From NCBI RefSeq assembly GCF_002093665.1, contig NZ_MRWE01000036.1, forward strand, positions 1 to 51,803: DNA of 51,803 nt. The letters are read 5' to 3'. The first letter of the stretch is position 1. Every line of letters starts with the position of its first letter. The notes below the pieces were generated by a model. It was given only the letters and a program-made list of their open reading frames with translations. It did not search any database and had not been told where the DNA came from. Positions 17,290 through 26,052 of the stretch are shown piece by piece. Both the position numbers and the translations under genes were made by a program. The stretch is from Rouxiella badensis (GTDB lineage: Bacteria; Pseudomonadota; Gammaproteobacteria; Enterobacterales; Enterobacteriaceae).

Positions 17290-17312
17290 CCCAGCCCGCA
17301 CTGCGGTCTGGG
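17290..17312 (+). other. Intergenic hairpin between the aminotransferase and permease genes
   Basis: CCCAG-c-CCGC (17290-17299) pairs with GCGG-t-CTGGG (17303-17312), leaving a 3-base loop and one mismatch. There is no T-run, so it may trim or stabilise the mRNA between the two genes and need not end transcription. Confidence 0.45.
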
Positions 17313-17375
17313 CTAATCATCTGCTGCTGCCGGGCTGTACAGAGCACAACCCGAGAGACAATCTGGAGAATAACA

Positions 17376-18770
17376 ATGAGTTCACAGAATGCCGATGTGC
17401 TGGCGCAAGGCCTCAAGCCGCGTCATGTACGGATGTTATCTATTGCCGGTGTGATTGGTGCCGGACTGTTTGTCGGCTCCGGCCATGCGATCGCCGAAGC
17501 AGGCCCGGCCGTGTTACTGGCTTACATCGCGGCCGGCGCACTGGTGGTATTGATTATGCGTATGTTGGCTGAAATGGCGATTGCCTCACCCGACTCCGGA
17601 TCCTTCTCCTCCTACGCCGACAAATCGCTGGGACGCTGGGCCGGTTTCACTATTGGCTGGCTCTACTGGTGGTTCTGGGTGTTGGTTATTCCGCTAGAGG
17701 CCAACGCCGCAGGCACTATCTTGCACGGCTGGTTCCCGCAGGTTGCAATCTGGGAATACACGCTGGCGATCACCACATTCCTGACGGTGACTAACCTGTT
17801 TAGCGTGAAGAACTACGGTGAATTTGAGTTTTGGTTTGCACTACTGAAAGTGGTTGCCATTATCGCTTTCCTGATTGCCGGCAGTCTGGCGATATTTGGA
17901 CTCATGCCGGGCAGCAGTACGCAGGGTATTTCAAATCTTTATGCGACCCACGGCTTTATGCCTAACGGCATTAGTGCGGTACTGGCAGCCATTCTAACGA
18001 CCATGTTCTCATTTATGGGAACCGAAATTGTTACCATCGCCGCCGCAGAATCGCGTGAGCCGAAAAAGCAGATTACCCAAGCCACCAACTCGGTTATCTG
18101 GCGTATCTCGTTGTTCTATCTGCTGTCGATTTTCATTGTGGTTGCGCTGGTCCCCTGGAATACGCCGTCGCTGATGAAAGCCGGTTCATACCAAACAGCG
18201 ATGGAAATGATGAATGTTCCGTATGCGCGCCAAATCGTCGATGTGGTGGTGCTGGTAGCCGTTTGTAGCTGCCTTAACTCCGCACTCTACACCGCATCAC
18301 GCATGCTTTATTCGCTGTCACGTCGTCAGGATGCACCCGCTGCTGCTTCTCGCACCACGCGCAGTGGTACCCCGTGGGTTGCCGTTATTGCCTCCACGGC
18401 AGCCGCGTTCATTGCGGTGATTTGCAACTATCTGGCACCCGCAGCGGTCTTTGAATTCCTGCTGGCAAGTTCAGGCGCCATTGCTTTACTGGTCTATCTG
18501 GTGATTGCCGCCTCACATTTGGTGTTGCGTAAAAAACGCGAGGCGCGCGGTGAAACACTCAGTTACCGCATGTGGCTATTCCCTGGATTAACCTGGGCAA
18601 CCATGGTGTTCATCGTCGGAATACTCATCTCCATGCTGTTCAACCCACAACACCGTAGTGAAATCATCGCGACCGGCCTGTTAACGCTCGCCGTACTGGT
18701 CACCAGTCGTATTGTGCATCACAAACGCTCTATGGGTAAAAACGAGGAAACTTTGGCGCTGCGTTCGTAA
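17376..18770 (+). CDS. gabP: GABA permease (amino acid transporter family)
   Basis: The 464-residue permease of the amino acid/polyamine/organocation superfamily has twelve predicted membrane helices. It starts with LKPRHVRMLSIAGVIGAGLFVGSG, the usual AAT-family helix 1 motif. FSFMGTEIVTIAAAES in helix 6 and CLNSALYTASRMLYSLSRR in helix 8 are characteristic of GabP-like members. It follows the aminotransferase by 101 bases in the same direction, so GABA is the best guess for the substrate. It has a TGGAGAA ribosome site. Related amino acids cannot be excluded. Confidence 0.85.
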   Translation: MSSQNADVLAQGLKPRHVRMLSIAGVIGAGLFVGSGHAIAEAGPAVLLAYIAAGALVVLIMRMLAEMAIASPDSGSFSSYADKSLGRWAGFTIGWLYWWFWVLVIPLEANAAGTILHGWFPQVAIWEYTLAITTFLTVTNLFSVKNYGEFEFWFALLKVVAIIAFLIAGSLAIFGLMPGSSTQGISNLYATHGFMPNGISAVLAAILTTMFSFMGTEIVTIAAAESREPKKQITQATNSVIWRISLFYLLSIFIVVALVPWNTPSLMKAGSYQTAMEMMNVPYARQIVDVVVLVAVCSCLNSALYTASRMLYSLSRRQDAPAAASRTTRSGTPWVAVIASTAAAFIAVICNYLAPAAVFEFLLASSGAIALLVYLVIAASHLVLRKKREARGETLSYRMWLFPGLTWATMVFIVGILISMLFNPQHRSEIIATGLLTLAVLVTSRIVHHKRSMGKNEETLALRS

Positions 18771-18793
18771 CGCGGGATATTTCGGGCAAGGAT

Positions 18794-18810
18794 GCCTAAA
18801 GTTTTTAGGC
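18794..18810 (+). terminator. Weak hairpin after the permease gene
   Basis: GCCTAAA and TTTAGGC form a perfect 7-bp stem with a 3-base loop, 24 bases after the stop codon. No strong T-run follows, so termination efficiency is doubtful. Confidence 0.4.
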
Positions 18811-18997
18811 GTATTGATGCGATGGTTGGGATAACGCTGAGGAGAACTGCCGAGATTGATTAACAGGTATAGGTAGTGTGAAGCGGAAACTTTGCGAGAG
18901 AGAGGGATAACTGAAAATGCATCGGGAAGAGTTTTCACGCTAATTTGTTGAGTCTAAATGAGATAAAGACTCGCGAAGATGCATGAGAACATAAATA

Positions 18998-19073
18998 TGG
19001 CTCCTCTGACTGGACTCGAACCAGTGACATACGGATTAACAGTCCGCCGTTCTACCGACTGAACTACAGAGGA
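18998..19073 (-). tRNA. asnT: tRNA-Asn (anticodon GTT)
   Basis: The minus strand reads as a complete 76-base tRNA. The acceptor stem TCCTCTG/CAGAGGA closes the cloverleaf, followed by discriminator G and encoded CCA. The D-loop has AGTCGGTAGA, the anticodon stem-loop CGGACTGTTAATCCG has anticodon GTT (19038-19040), and the T-loop is GGTTCGAGTCC. The sequence agrees with enterobacterial tRNA-Asn as I recall it. The locus symbol among several asn copies is arbitrary. No integrase or island lies at its 3' end. Confidence 0.97.
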
Positions 19074-19234
19074 ATCGTTTGAACGGGGCGAATACTAACG
19101 GGGGTAGCCCGGCTTGTCAAAGGCCTTTCTTCATAATTCGGTTTGAGTGCTGAAGAAATCGGCAAATCATCCACTTCCGCCCTGATTATTGAGAAAATCG
19201 GACAAACTTCTTACAGCCGGGCTCAGTAAGAGGC

Positions 19235-19795
19235 TTATCCCTGAATGCGTTTAGCCCAGGACGAAATCTCGTCGCCACTGCCAATATCGGCCTGCACCAA
19301 TCCGTTAACCATAAAGGTTGGCGAAACGTGAATGCCGTTTTGACGTGAGTATTTACTGTGCCATTTAATCACATTCTGCAACTCCGGACGCGCAAAGGCT
19401 TCACGGGCGTTGATGCCGCTGTAGCTCTCGAGGCGATTCAGAATGTCGTTCGGCGTGGCGTCCATGTTCGGTCCCGCGCAGTGATCGGTAAACTCAAACT
19501 CTTCACGATGGTCGGCCACGGCCTTTAACACCGCTTTAGCCGCTTCCTTACCTTCCGGCAGGGTGGATGCCGCCAGAATGTAGCGAACGATCACCCCGGA
19601 ATACAGGTGCCACGGCTGGGACTGCAAATGAATTTTCAGCGTAACCTTGTCCTCGCCGACCTCCGCCAGCAGGGCATCGAACTTGTTGAAGGCACGTACC
19701 GAAAACGGGCAGGTGGGTTCCAGAAACACCTCGAAGACGTTCTTGCCGTGTCCCCAGACCAGCGGATCGGCTTGCAGTGGCTTGTCGTTACTCAT
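19235..19795 (-). CDS. DsbA-fold thioredoxin-like protein with CPFS motif
   Basis: The 186-residue protein has a thioredoxin/DsbA-like fold. A beta strand FEVFLEPTCPFSVRAFNKF carries the active site as CPFS, so the second redox Cys is Ser. A helical insert follows, then the cis-proline region GIHVSPTFMVNGLVQ. There is no signal peptide, so it should be cytosolic. A single-Cys site argues against disulfide oxidation and for glutathione-linked, isomerase-like or non-redox use. The second ATG (19795) is chosen because GAGGAT lies 8 bases before it, but the first ATG (19801) is possible. It stands alone on the minus strand after tRNA-Asn. Confidence 0.75.
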   Translation of the reverse strand: MSNDKPLQADPLVWGHGKNVFEVFLEPTCPFSVRAFNKFDALLAEVGEDKVTLKIHLQSQPWHLYSGVIVRYILAASTLPEGKEAAKAVLKAVADHREEFEFTDHCAGPNMDATPNDILNRLESYSGINAREAFARPELQNVIKWHSKYSRQNGIHVSPTFMVNGLVQADIGSGDEISSWAKRIQG

Positions 19796-19918
19796 AGTCA
19801 TATCCTCAATTCATCCGGTAAATTTTGAAATATTAACCTCGCCATCTTGGCAAATCCTGACCCAGAGCTCCAGCAAAGGCGCGCCGTTTAGCGGCAATTT
19901 TCCGTTACCAAAGGTGAC

Positions 19919-21073
19919 TTATAAAGATGACTTGTTATTTTGCTGCTTCACTTGGTCGAGCGCGCGCTGTGCCAGCTCGGTGAAGTAGGCCACGGCAGGG
20001 TCGATAATCGCCTCGTTAGGGTCAAACGACGGATGATGCAGTCCGAAACTGCTGGCGCTGCCAATGCTGACAAACGCGCCGGGCACGTGGTGCAAATAGA
20101 AGGCAAAATCCTCGCCGCCCATCTGCGGCGTAGCGACTTCGGTCTGGTAGCCGGTCTCTCTGGCGACGGACAGCGCAAAGTCGGCCCACTGCGGCGTATT
20201 CACCAGCGCAGGCGGGCCCGGCTGCCAGTTCAGGGTAGCGGTCGCGCCAAATCCACCGGCGATGCCGTTGATAAGCGTGCGGATACGTTCAGGGATCTCC
20301 CTGCGGATAGCCTCGTTATGAGTGCGCACGGTGCCCTCAAGCTCGACGCTCTGCGGCAACACGTTCCAGGTGTTGCCCGCGGTGAAACGGGTTACGCTGA
20401 CCACCACCGACTCCTGAGAACTGTAAATGCGGCTCGCCAGCGTTTGCAAGGTGGTGACAATCTGGCTGCCGATAACGACAGAGTCGATGCCCTCGTGCGG
20501 GCGCGCGGCGTGTGCGCCTTTGCCCTGAATATTAATTTCAAAACGGTCAACGTTAGCGTAAAACGCGCCACCGCGAGTCTTGAGCGTGCCGAGCGGCAGG
20601 TCGGGGGCATTATGCATGCCGAAAATAGCCTGTACGCCTTCGAGTGCGCCCGCATCGATCAATTGCTGAGCGCCGTTGAAGGTCTCTTCCGCCGGTTGGA
20701 ACAGAATGCGCACCCGGCCCTTGAGGTTTTTTTCCAGCGCTTTGAGCTGATAGGCGACGCCGAGCATCACGGAGGTGTGCACGTCGTGCCCGCAGGCGTG
20801 CATCACGCCCGGATTTTTAGAGGCAAAGGGTTGTGCCGTCGCCTCTTCAATTGGCAGTGCATCGATATCGGCACGCAGCGCAATTAGCGGTTCGCCCTGA
20901 CCTATTTCAACCACCACACCGGTCTTCAGCGCAAAAGGCAGCACGCGGATATCGGCCTGTTTTAGCCAGGCGGTGATGCGCTCGGTGGTGGCAAATTCAT
21001 GGTTGGAAAGTTCGGGATGCTGGTGCAGCTCACGCCGCCAGGAAATCAGCTGTTCGGATAAGGTGTCCGTCAT
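19919..21073 (-). CDS. M20D-family metallo-amidohydrolase (aminoacylase/hippuricase-like)
   Basis: The 384-residue zinc amidohydrolase cleaves N-acyl or peptide-like amides. The metal site is visible: HACGHDVHTS, FQPAEE, FGMHNAPDLP and LHHPSFDPNEA. The dimerisation domain lies at about residues 175-285 (KGAHAARPHEGIDSVV). The substrate is unknown. It is divergent from a close paralogue at 21355, with the same motifs throughout. The start at 21073 has GAGGA five bases upstream. The longer ORF would add 30 residues of non-family sequence. The nearby D-Ala-D-Ala operon suggests a peptide or cell-wall-derived substrate, but that is inference. Confidence 0.88.
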   Translation of the reverse strand: MTDTLSEQLISWRRELHQHPELSNHEFATTERITAWLKQADIRVLPFALKTGVVVEIGQGEPLIALRADIDALPIEEATAQPFASKNPGVMHACGHDVHTSVMLGVAYQLKALEKNLKGRVRILFQPAEETFNGAQQLIDAGALEGVQAIFGMHNAPDLPLGTLKTRGGAFYANVDRFEINIQGKGAHAARPHEGIDSVVIGSQIVTTLQTLASRIYSSQESVVVSVTRFTAGNTWNVLPQSVELEGTVRTHNEAIRREIPERIRTLINGIAGGFGATATLNWQPGPPALVNTPQWADFALSVARETGYQTEVATPQMGGEDFAFYLHHVPGAFVSIGSASSFGLHHPSFDPNEAIIDPAVAYFTELAQRALDQVKQQNNKSSL

Positions 21074-21354
21074 AAAATCCTCAGGGTTTGAAAGAGATAA
21101 AAAGACTGAGCGGCGTTTAGGATCGTGAGTGGGCGTCACCGCCTCAGCGGACGCTACTATCATCCGAAGATGTCGGCGGCAGGTGAACCAACGATTTACG
21201 ATAAGCTTTGCCGGAAAATAGATAATCCTATTGCCATATTTTTCATTCCCTTGCGCGGAATTGTTCTTTTACTCCCCTTGGGCGAGCGGTCACTATCAGC
21301 GATAAAGGAATGGAGATCCTCGCTTCGTTCTATTCTCGATTCTGGAGGAACCGT

Positions 21355-22512
21355 ATGAGCGACAATTTTGCTGCGCAGTTGATTAAATGGCGCAGAACCC
21401 TGCATAGCTGGCCAGAGCTGTCGAATAAGGAACTGGAAACCACCGCCCGCATTCGTGAATGGCTACAGGCGGCGGATATTCGCATTCTGGATTACCCGAT
21501 CCACACCGGCGTGGTCGCAGAGATAGGGCAGGGAGAGCAGCTGATTGCGCTGCGTGCCGACATCGATGCGTTGCCCATTCATGAGCAGACGCAGCTGGCC
21601 TATGCCTCAAAGAACGACGGTGTCATGCACGCCTGCGGACACGATATTCACACTTCGGTGATTCTCGGCGCGGCCCTACAGCTGAAGGCCCGTGAAGCGA
21701 CATTGCCGGGCAGAGTCAGGCTGTTCTTCCAGCCGGGCGAAGAAAACTGCACCGGCGCTAAGCAGTTCATTAAGGCCGGTGCGCTGGACGGTATACAGGC
21801 AATTTTTGGCATGCATAACGAACCGGGTCTGCCGGTGGGGACCTTCGCGACGCGAGGCGGTGCCTTCTATGCCAACGCCGACCGTTTCATCATTAATATT
21901 CACGGTAAAGGGGCACACGCGGCGCACCCGGAGCAGGGCAACGACACTATTGTACTTGCCAGCCAGGTGATTCAGGCGTTGCAGGCGCTGGCCAGTCGCA
22001 GCTTTAACACGCTGGACAGCCTGGTGCTGAGCATCACGCGTATTGACGCCGGTAAAACGTGGAACGTCTTGCCAGAGAAGGTGATGTTTGGCGGCACGTT
22101 GCGTACTCACGACGTAAAGGTGCGTGAGCAGGTGCAGCAGCGGGTGATTCATCTGGTGAAAAGCCTGGTGGAAGCCAGCGGCGGAACGGCCGAGGTCAGC
22201 TGGACCGCAGGTCCACCGGTGCTGATTAACGACGAAAACTGGGCCAGAGTGAGCGCCGAGGTGGCTAAAGAAAGCGGCTATCGCGTGCGCACTGCCGATT
22301 TGCATCTGGGCGGTGAGGACTTTGCCATCTATCTGCAAAAGGTGCCGGGGGCGTTCGTGAGTATTGGCAGCGCCAGCGAATTTGGCCTGCATCACGACAG
22401 CTTTAATCCAGACGAGGCGCTGATTGCTCCGGCAGCGCACTATTTCTCGCAGCTGGCCGAGCATGCGCTAACGTTGCTGCGTGAAAACGCCGTGCAGGAA
22501 AGCACCGTTTAA
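21355..22512 (+). CDS. M20D-family metallo-amidohydrolase, paralogue of the divergent neighbour
   Basis: The 385-residue protein aligns along its length with the product of 19919-21073. It shares LIKWRRTLHSWPELSNKE, HACGHDIHTS, FQPGEENCTGAKQF, FGMHNEPGLPVG, GKGAHAAHPEQGND and KVPGAFVSIGSASEFGLHH. Metal ligands are intact. The two genes probably arose by duplication and then diverged in substrate. The start codon follows GGAGGA at 21344-21349. The gene ends shortly before a hairpin and the RpiR regulator, and it may be part of that regulator's target set. Confidence 0.88.
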   Translation: MSDNFAAQLIKWRRTLHSWPELSNKELETTARIREWLQAADIRILDYPIHTGVVAEIGQGEQLIALRADIDALPIHEQTQLAYASKNDGVMHACGHDIHTSVILGAALQLKAREATLPGRVRLFFQPGEENCTGAKQFIKAGALDGIQAIFGMHNEPGLPVGTFATRGGAFYANADRFIINIHGKGAHAAHPEQGNDTIVLASQVIQALQALASRSFNTLDSLVLSITRIDAGKTWNVLPEKVMFGGTLRTHDVKVREQVQQRVIHLVKSLVEASGGTAEVSWTAGPPVLINDENWARVSAEVAKESGYRVRTADLHLGGEDFAIYLQKVPGAFVSIGSASEFGLHHDSFNPDEALIAPAAHYFSQLAEHALTLLRENAVQESTV

Positions 22513-22545
22513 GGGCTTTCCCGGCATAGAGCAGGCTATGACCAA

Positions 22546-22573
22546 CCGGGCTACGTCATCACGCGTAGCCCGG
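22546..22573 (+). terminator. Strong hairpin without T-run after the amidohydrolase
   Basis: CCGGGCTACG (22546-22555) and CGTAGCCCGG (22564-22573) form a perfect 10-bp stem with an 8-base loop, 33 bases after the stop codon at 22512. No T-run follows, so it may be Rho-assisted or an mRNA 3'-end stabiliser. Confidence 0.5.
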
Positions 22574-22744
22574 CTGACATTGCACCTGCATTGTGAAGGG
22601 TTGCTTGCTAAGCGTGCAGCCCTTCTTTTACCTTCCCCGGTTATTGCCCTTCATCAGCCGTTTCTCAGCCTTATTCCTCTGATTAATTCATGATTTTTAT
22701 CTGATTTTTTGGTTAATTCTTGGTCATTTTGGATATTGGCACAG

Positions 22745-22799
22745 CTGTTGCTTTGTTAGTGAACTAACAAGCGATGCGGTGCTGATAACAAAGCAACAG
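22745..22799. promoter_or_regulatory. Nested palindromes, probable RpiR operator
   Basis: A perfect 14-bp inverted repeat, CTGTTGCTTTGTTA (22745-22758) and TAACAAAGCAACAG (22786-22799), encloses a second palindrome TTGTTAGT-GA-ACTAACAA (22753-22770). Copies of the half-site TTGTTA/TAACAA therefore occur three times in 55 bases. The block ends 5 bases before the RpiR start codon and overlaps its ribosome site, which fits autoregulation by the RpiR protein. It could also form an mRNA stem that blocks translation. Confidence 0.6.
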
Positions 22800-22804
22800 G
22801 GCCT

Positions 22805-23683
22805 ATGACCGAGAATCTGGATGTAATTGCACAAATCGAAGGCTCCTTCGCCACCCAAACGCCGACCGGAAAGCGCATCGCGGGCTATCTGCTCGCTAAT
22901 CTGGCGCAAATTCCCTTTGAGACCGCCGACAGTATCGCACGCAGCGCCGCGACCAGCGGGATCTCGGTCGGGCGCTATCTGCGCAGTCTCGGCTATCGCA
23001 ATCTTGATGACTTCAAGCAGACGCTGCGCCAGCAAAGTAGCGGCGCGATGTATCAACCGTGGGTGGTAACCGACCGTCTGGGCGCTTACCGCCAGCGTAG
23101 CAAGCAGCCACGGCAGGAGAAGTTTCAGCAGGCGCTGACGCTAGAACTTGAGGCGATTCAACACGTGTATCAACTGGCGCAGAGCGAAGGTTTTGCACAA
23201 ATCAGCCGCGGGCTGGCGGAGGCGGACGCGGTGTTTATCCTCGGCATTCAGTCAGTGCGCGGTATCGCCAACACCTTCTACAGCAATCTTGAATATCTGC
23301 GACCACAGGTCTATTTCGCCGACGGCCAGTCCGGCACCTACGTCGAGTCGCTCAACTCGGAATTTTCTTCGCCTTATTTGATTGTGAGCGACACGCGCGC
23401 CTATTCGGTGATCGCTCAGAAATATTGTAAAGCCGCCTGCGATCGCGGGCTGCGCGTCGGGCTGATCACCGACATCTATTGCCCTTGGGCCCATGACTAC
23501 CCGGTTGACCTGTTGCAGATAAAGACCGACACCGGCCAATTTTGGGACTCGATGGCACCGTTAAGCTGCCTGTTTAACCTGCTGTGCTCGGCGGTGCTTG
23601 AGCTACGCGGCGGTGACGAGGTCGAGCAGCGTCTCGCCACCAACCGAATTTTGCAAAAAGAGTTTGGACAGTTCGAGTCCTGA
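22805..23683 (+). CDS. RpiR/MurR-family transcriptional regulator
   Basis: The 292-residue regulator has an N-terminal HTH_6 domain (about 1-77; TPTGKRIAGYLLANLAQIPFE and TSGISVGRYLRSLGY). It is followed by an SIS domain (about 125-265; ADAVFILGIQSVRGIANTFY, LIVSDTRAYSVIAQKYCKAA) that in this family senses sugar or amino-sugar phosphates or cell-wall fragments. It lies upstream of ddpX and the dipeptide transporter in the same direction, 65 bases away, so it probably regulates them. The nested palindrome at 22745-22799 is the likely operator. The ligand is unknown. Confidence 0.85.
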   Translation: MTENLDVIAQIEGSFATQTPTGKRIAGYLLANLAQIPFETADSIARSAATSGISVGRYLRSLGYRNLDDFKQTLRQQSSGAMYQPWVVTDRLGAYRQRSKQPRQEKFQQALTLELEAIQHVYQLAQSEGFAQISRGLAEADAVFILGIQSVRGIANTFYSNLEYLRPQVYFADGQSGTYVESLNSEFSSPYLIVSDTRAYSVIAQKYCKAACDRGLRVGLITDIYCPWAHDYPVDLLQIKTDTGQFWDSMAPLSCLFNLLCSAVLELRGGDEVEQRLATNRILQKEFGQFES

Positions 23684-23748
23684 TGGCTCTGTGCACGCAC
23701 CGAGCCGCTCAGGAAAACATTTCGGAACAGGGGATTGTAAAAATTATT

Positions 23749-24324
23749 ATGAAACAACCAGACGTAACCTTGATTGACGTGACCAAACTTTTGCCGCAGG
23801 CGGTCATCGACATGAAGTATGCCAGCGACGATAACCTCACCGGTCAGGTGGTGTACTGCGAAAACCGCTGCTTACTGCATCCCGACGCCGCCACCGCCCT
23901 GGTGCGTTGTTTTGAGGTCGCGCAGCTTGCCGGTTTAAATCTGAAGATCTTCGACGCCTACCGCCCGAAGCAGGCACAGCATATCTTCTGGGCGGTGCTG
24001 CCCAACCCTGATTATGTCGCCGATATCAAAATCGGATCCCACCACAGCCGGGGCGTCGCCGTCGATCTTACGCTGACAGACGAGCGCGGGCAGGAGCTGG
24101 ATATGGGCGCGGGTTTCGATGAAATGACCGAGCGCTCGCATCCATTCTACCCGCATCTCGCGCCAGAAATTCAGCGCAACCGCCTGCTGCTGAATGCGGT
24201 AATGGCGGCGGGAGGCTTTATCGGCATGCCGACCGAGTGGTGGCACTTCGAGCTGCCGAACTCGATTTCCTATCCCTTGTTGACCGACGTTTTTGACTGT
24301 TTTCCTTCAAAACACCTTGCCTGA
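23749..24324 (+). CDS. ddpX: D-alanyl-D-alanine dipeptidase (VanX/DdpX family)
   Basis: The 191-residue zinc dipeptidase of family M15D hydrolyses D-Ala-D-Ala. The zinc and catalytic motifs are SHHSRGVAVDLTL (His and Asp ligands) and MPTEWWHFEL (catalytic Glu, His ligand), and the substrate-binding Arg is in FDAYRPKQAQ. E. coli DdpX is about 193 residues. The ATG at 23749 is preferred: the longer reading from 23683 overlaps the RpiR stop and adds non-family residues. There is no signal peptide, so it is cytosolic and acts after uptake. It opens the ddpXABCDF run. Confidence 0.92.
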   Translation: MKQPDVTLIDVTKLLPQAVIDMKYASDDNLTGQVVYCENRCLLHPDAATALVRCFEVAQLAGLNLKIFDAYRPKQAQHIFWAVLPNPDYVADIKIGSHHSRGVAVDLTLTDERGQELDMGAGFDEMTERSHPFYPHLAPEIQRNRLLLNAVMAAGGFIGMPTEWWHFELPNSISYPLLTDVFDCFPSKHLA

Positions 24325-24372
24325 ACCTTGGCGCATTAACCTTTGCTACGTTTAAACACCAGGAGTTTGCAG

Positions 24373-25974
24373 ATGTCGATTTCTACAGAAAATACCATCG
24401 TAAAATCTTTATTTAATAAGGCGTTATTACATAAAACGGCGTTGGCTGGTGCGGTCATCATGGCGCTGTCTGGTGTGACGACACAGTCGCAGGCCGCCGT
24501 GCCCAAGGACATGCTGGTGATTGGCAAGGCGGCGGATCCACAAACGCTGGATCCGGCGGTGACTATCGATAACAACGACTGGACGGTGACCTATCCGGCC
24601 TATCAGCGTCTGGTGGGCTATAAAACCGAAGACGGCAAGGGCTCGACGCAGGTCGAGGGCGACCTTGCCGCCAGCTGGACGTCGTCGGCAGACCAGCTGG
24701 TCTGGACCTTTACACTCAAGCCAGGTGCCAGGTTTGACGACGGTTCGGCGGTCAATGCCGACGCAGTAAAGGAGTCGTTTGACCGACTGATGAAGATTGG
24801 GCAGGGCCCGTCGGAGGCGTTCCCGAAAGACATGCAGGTATCGGTGGTTGACCCGATGACCGTGCGCTTCACCTTGAAAACGCCGTTTGCGCCGTTCCTC
24901 TACACTTTGGCCAACGATGGTGCGGGCATCGTCAACCCGGCAATTGCCAAGGCCAACCCAACCGACGACGGCAAAGCCTGGCTGTCGAGCCACACCGCCG
25001 GGTCGGGTCCGTACAAGCTCGAGCGTTGGCAGAAAGGCCAGCAGCTGGTACTGGTCCCCAATACCTATTACAGCGGCCCGAAACCGGCCTTTAAGCGCGT
25101 GATGGTAAAAATCATCGGCGAAAGCTCGAGCCGACGTTTGCAGCTGTCGCGGGGCGATCTTGATATTGCGGACTCACTGCCTATCGACCAGCTCGCGGCG
25201 CTGAAGCAGGAGAACAAGGTTGCGGTGGAAGAATATCCCTCCCTACGCGTGACTTACCTCTACCTCAATAATGCCAAATCGCCGATGAATCAGGTCGATT
25301 TGCGCCGTGCCATCTCTTACGCGGTGGACTATCAGGGCATGGTGAAGGGCATTCTCGGCGGTAACGCCAAACAGATGCGCGGACCTATCCCCGACGGCAT
25401 GTGGGGCTATGACCCGAAAGCGATGCAGTACAGCACCGACTTGAGTCAGGCCAAGGCCGACCTTGCTAAGGTCAAGACCCAGCCGGGTACGCTCGACTTC
25501 CTCTACTCCGACAGCGACCCAAACTGGGAACCGATCGCGCTTTCCGTGCAGGCGAGTCTGGCCTCGGCGGGCATTAAGGTGAAGCTCGAGAAGCTGGCTA
25601 ATGCCACTATGCGTGACCGCATCGGACAAGGGGATTATGACATCTCGATCGGCAACTGGAGCCCAGACTTCGCCGACCCTTACATGTTCATGAACTACTG
25701 GTTCGAGTCGGACAAGAAAGGTCTGCCGGGCAACCGTTCGTTCTACTCCAACCCACAGGTCGATGATTTGCTGAAGAAAGCGGTATCGGTAACCGACCAG
25801 AAGCAGCGCACTGACTATTACCAGCAGGCGCAGAAAATCGTCATCGGCGAGGCGGCCTACGTTTATCTGTTCCAGAAGAACTATCAGGTGGCAATGAACA
25901 AAGACCTCAAAGGCTTTGTGTTCAACCCGATGCTCGAACAGGTGTTTAACGTCGCGCAGATGAGCAAGCAATAA
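24373..25974 (+). CDS. ddpA: Dipeptide ABC transporter, periplasmic binding protein
   Basis: The 533-residue SBP_bac_5-family protein captures peptides in the periplasm. It has a long signal peptide with hydrophobic core ALAGAVIMALSGV, cleaved after SQA at about residue 42. The mature part shows the cluster motif LVIGKAADPQTLDPAV, LVWTFTLKPGARFDDGSAVNADAV and YDISIGNWSPDFADPYMFM. It follows ddpX by 48 bases with an AGGAG ribosome site. By gene order it matches E. coli ddpA (D-Ala-D-Ala permease), but the exact ligand is inferred. Confidence 0.88.
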   Translation: MSISTENTIVKSLFNKALLHKTALAGAVIMALSGVTTQSQAAVPKDMLVIGKAADPQTLDPAVTIDNNDWTVTYPAYQRLVGYKTEDGKGSTQVEGDLAASWTSSADQLVWTFTLKPGARFDDGSAVNADAVKESFDRLMKIGQGPSEAFPKDMQVSVVDPMTVRFTLKTPFAPFLYTLANDGAGIVNPAIAKANPTDDGKAWLSSHTAGSGPYKLERWQKGQQLVLVPNTYYSGPKPAFKRVMVKIIGESSSRRLQLSRGDLDIADSLPIDQLAALKQENKVAVEEYPSLRVTYLYLNNAKSPMNQVDLRRAISYAVDYQGMVKGILGGNAKQMRGPIPDGMWGYDPKAMQYSTDLSQAKADLAKVKTQPGTLDFLYSDSDPNWEPIALSVQASLASAGIKVKLEKLANATMRDRIGQGDYDISIGNWSPDFADPYMFMNYWFESDKKGLPGNRSFYSNPQVDDLLKKAVSVTDQKQRTDYYQQAQKIVIGEAAYVYLFQKNYQVAMNKDLKGFVFNPMLEQVFNVAQMSKQ

Positions 25975-26008
25975 GTTTTCCTTGCCGACTTAGGGTCGAC
26001 GTTTCAAA

Positions 26009-26035
26009 GGCACCGAAGCGAGGAGTTTCGGTGCC
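26009..26035 (+). other. Hairpin between binding-protein and permease genes
   Basis: GGCACCGAA and TTCGGTGCC form a perfect 9-bp stem with a 9-base loop, 17 bases before the permease start. Such hairpins after binding-protein genes of peptide transporters protect the upstream mRNA and lower downstream expression. Confidence 0.6.
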
Positions 26036-26052
26036 GCGTTCAGGGGGATGTT

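Noticed and set aside
18771..19073. Possible genomic-island attachment at tRNA-Asn
   Set aside because: No integrase gene lies beside the tRNA and I saw no repeat of its 3' end in the window.
19940..20887. Long plus-strand ORF (315 codons) opposite the M20D gene
   Set aside because: It is an antisense shadow of a GC-rich gene with full family motifs on the minus strand. The translation shows no recognisable domain.
21676..22464. 262-codon minus-strand ORF opposite the second M20D gene
   Set aside because: This is a shadow of the sense gene. No motif and no ribosome site were found.
23683..23748. Longer start for the D-Ala-D-Ala dipeptidase at 23683
   Set aside because: It would overlap the RpiR stop codon and add 22 residues with no family match. 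The ATG at 23749 gives the usual family length.
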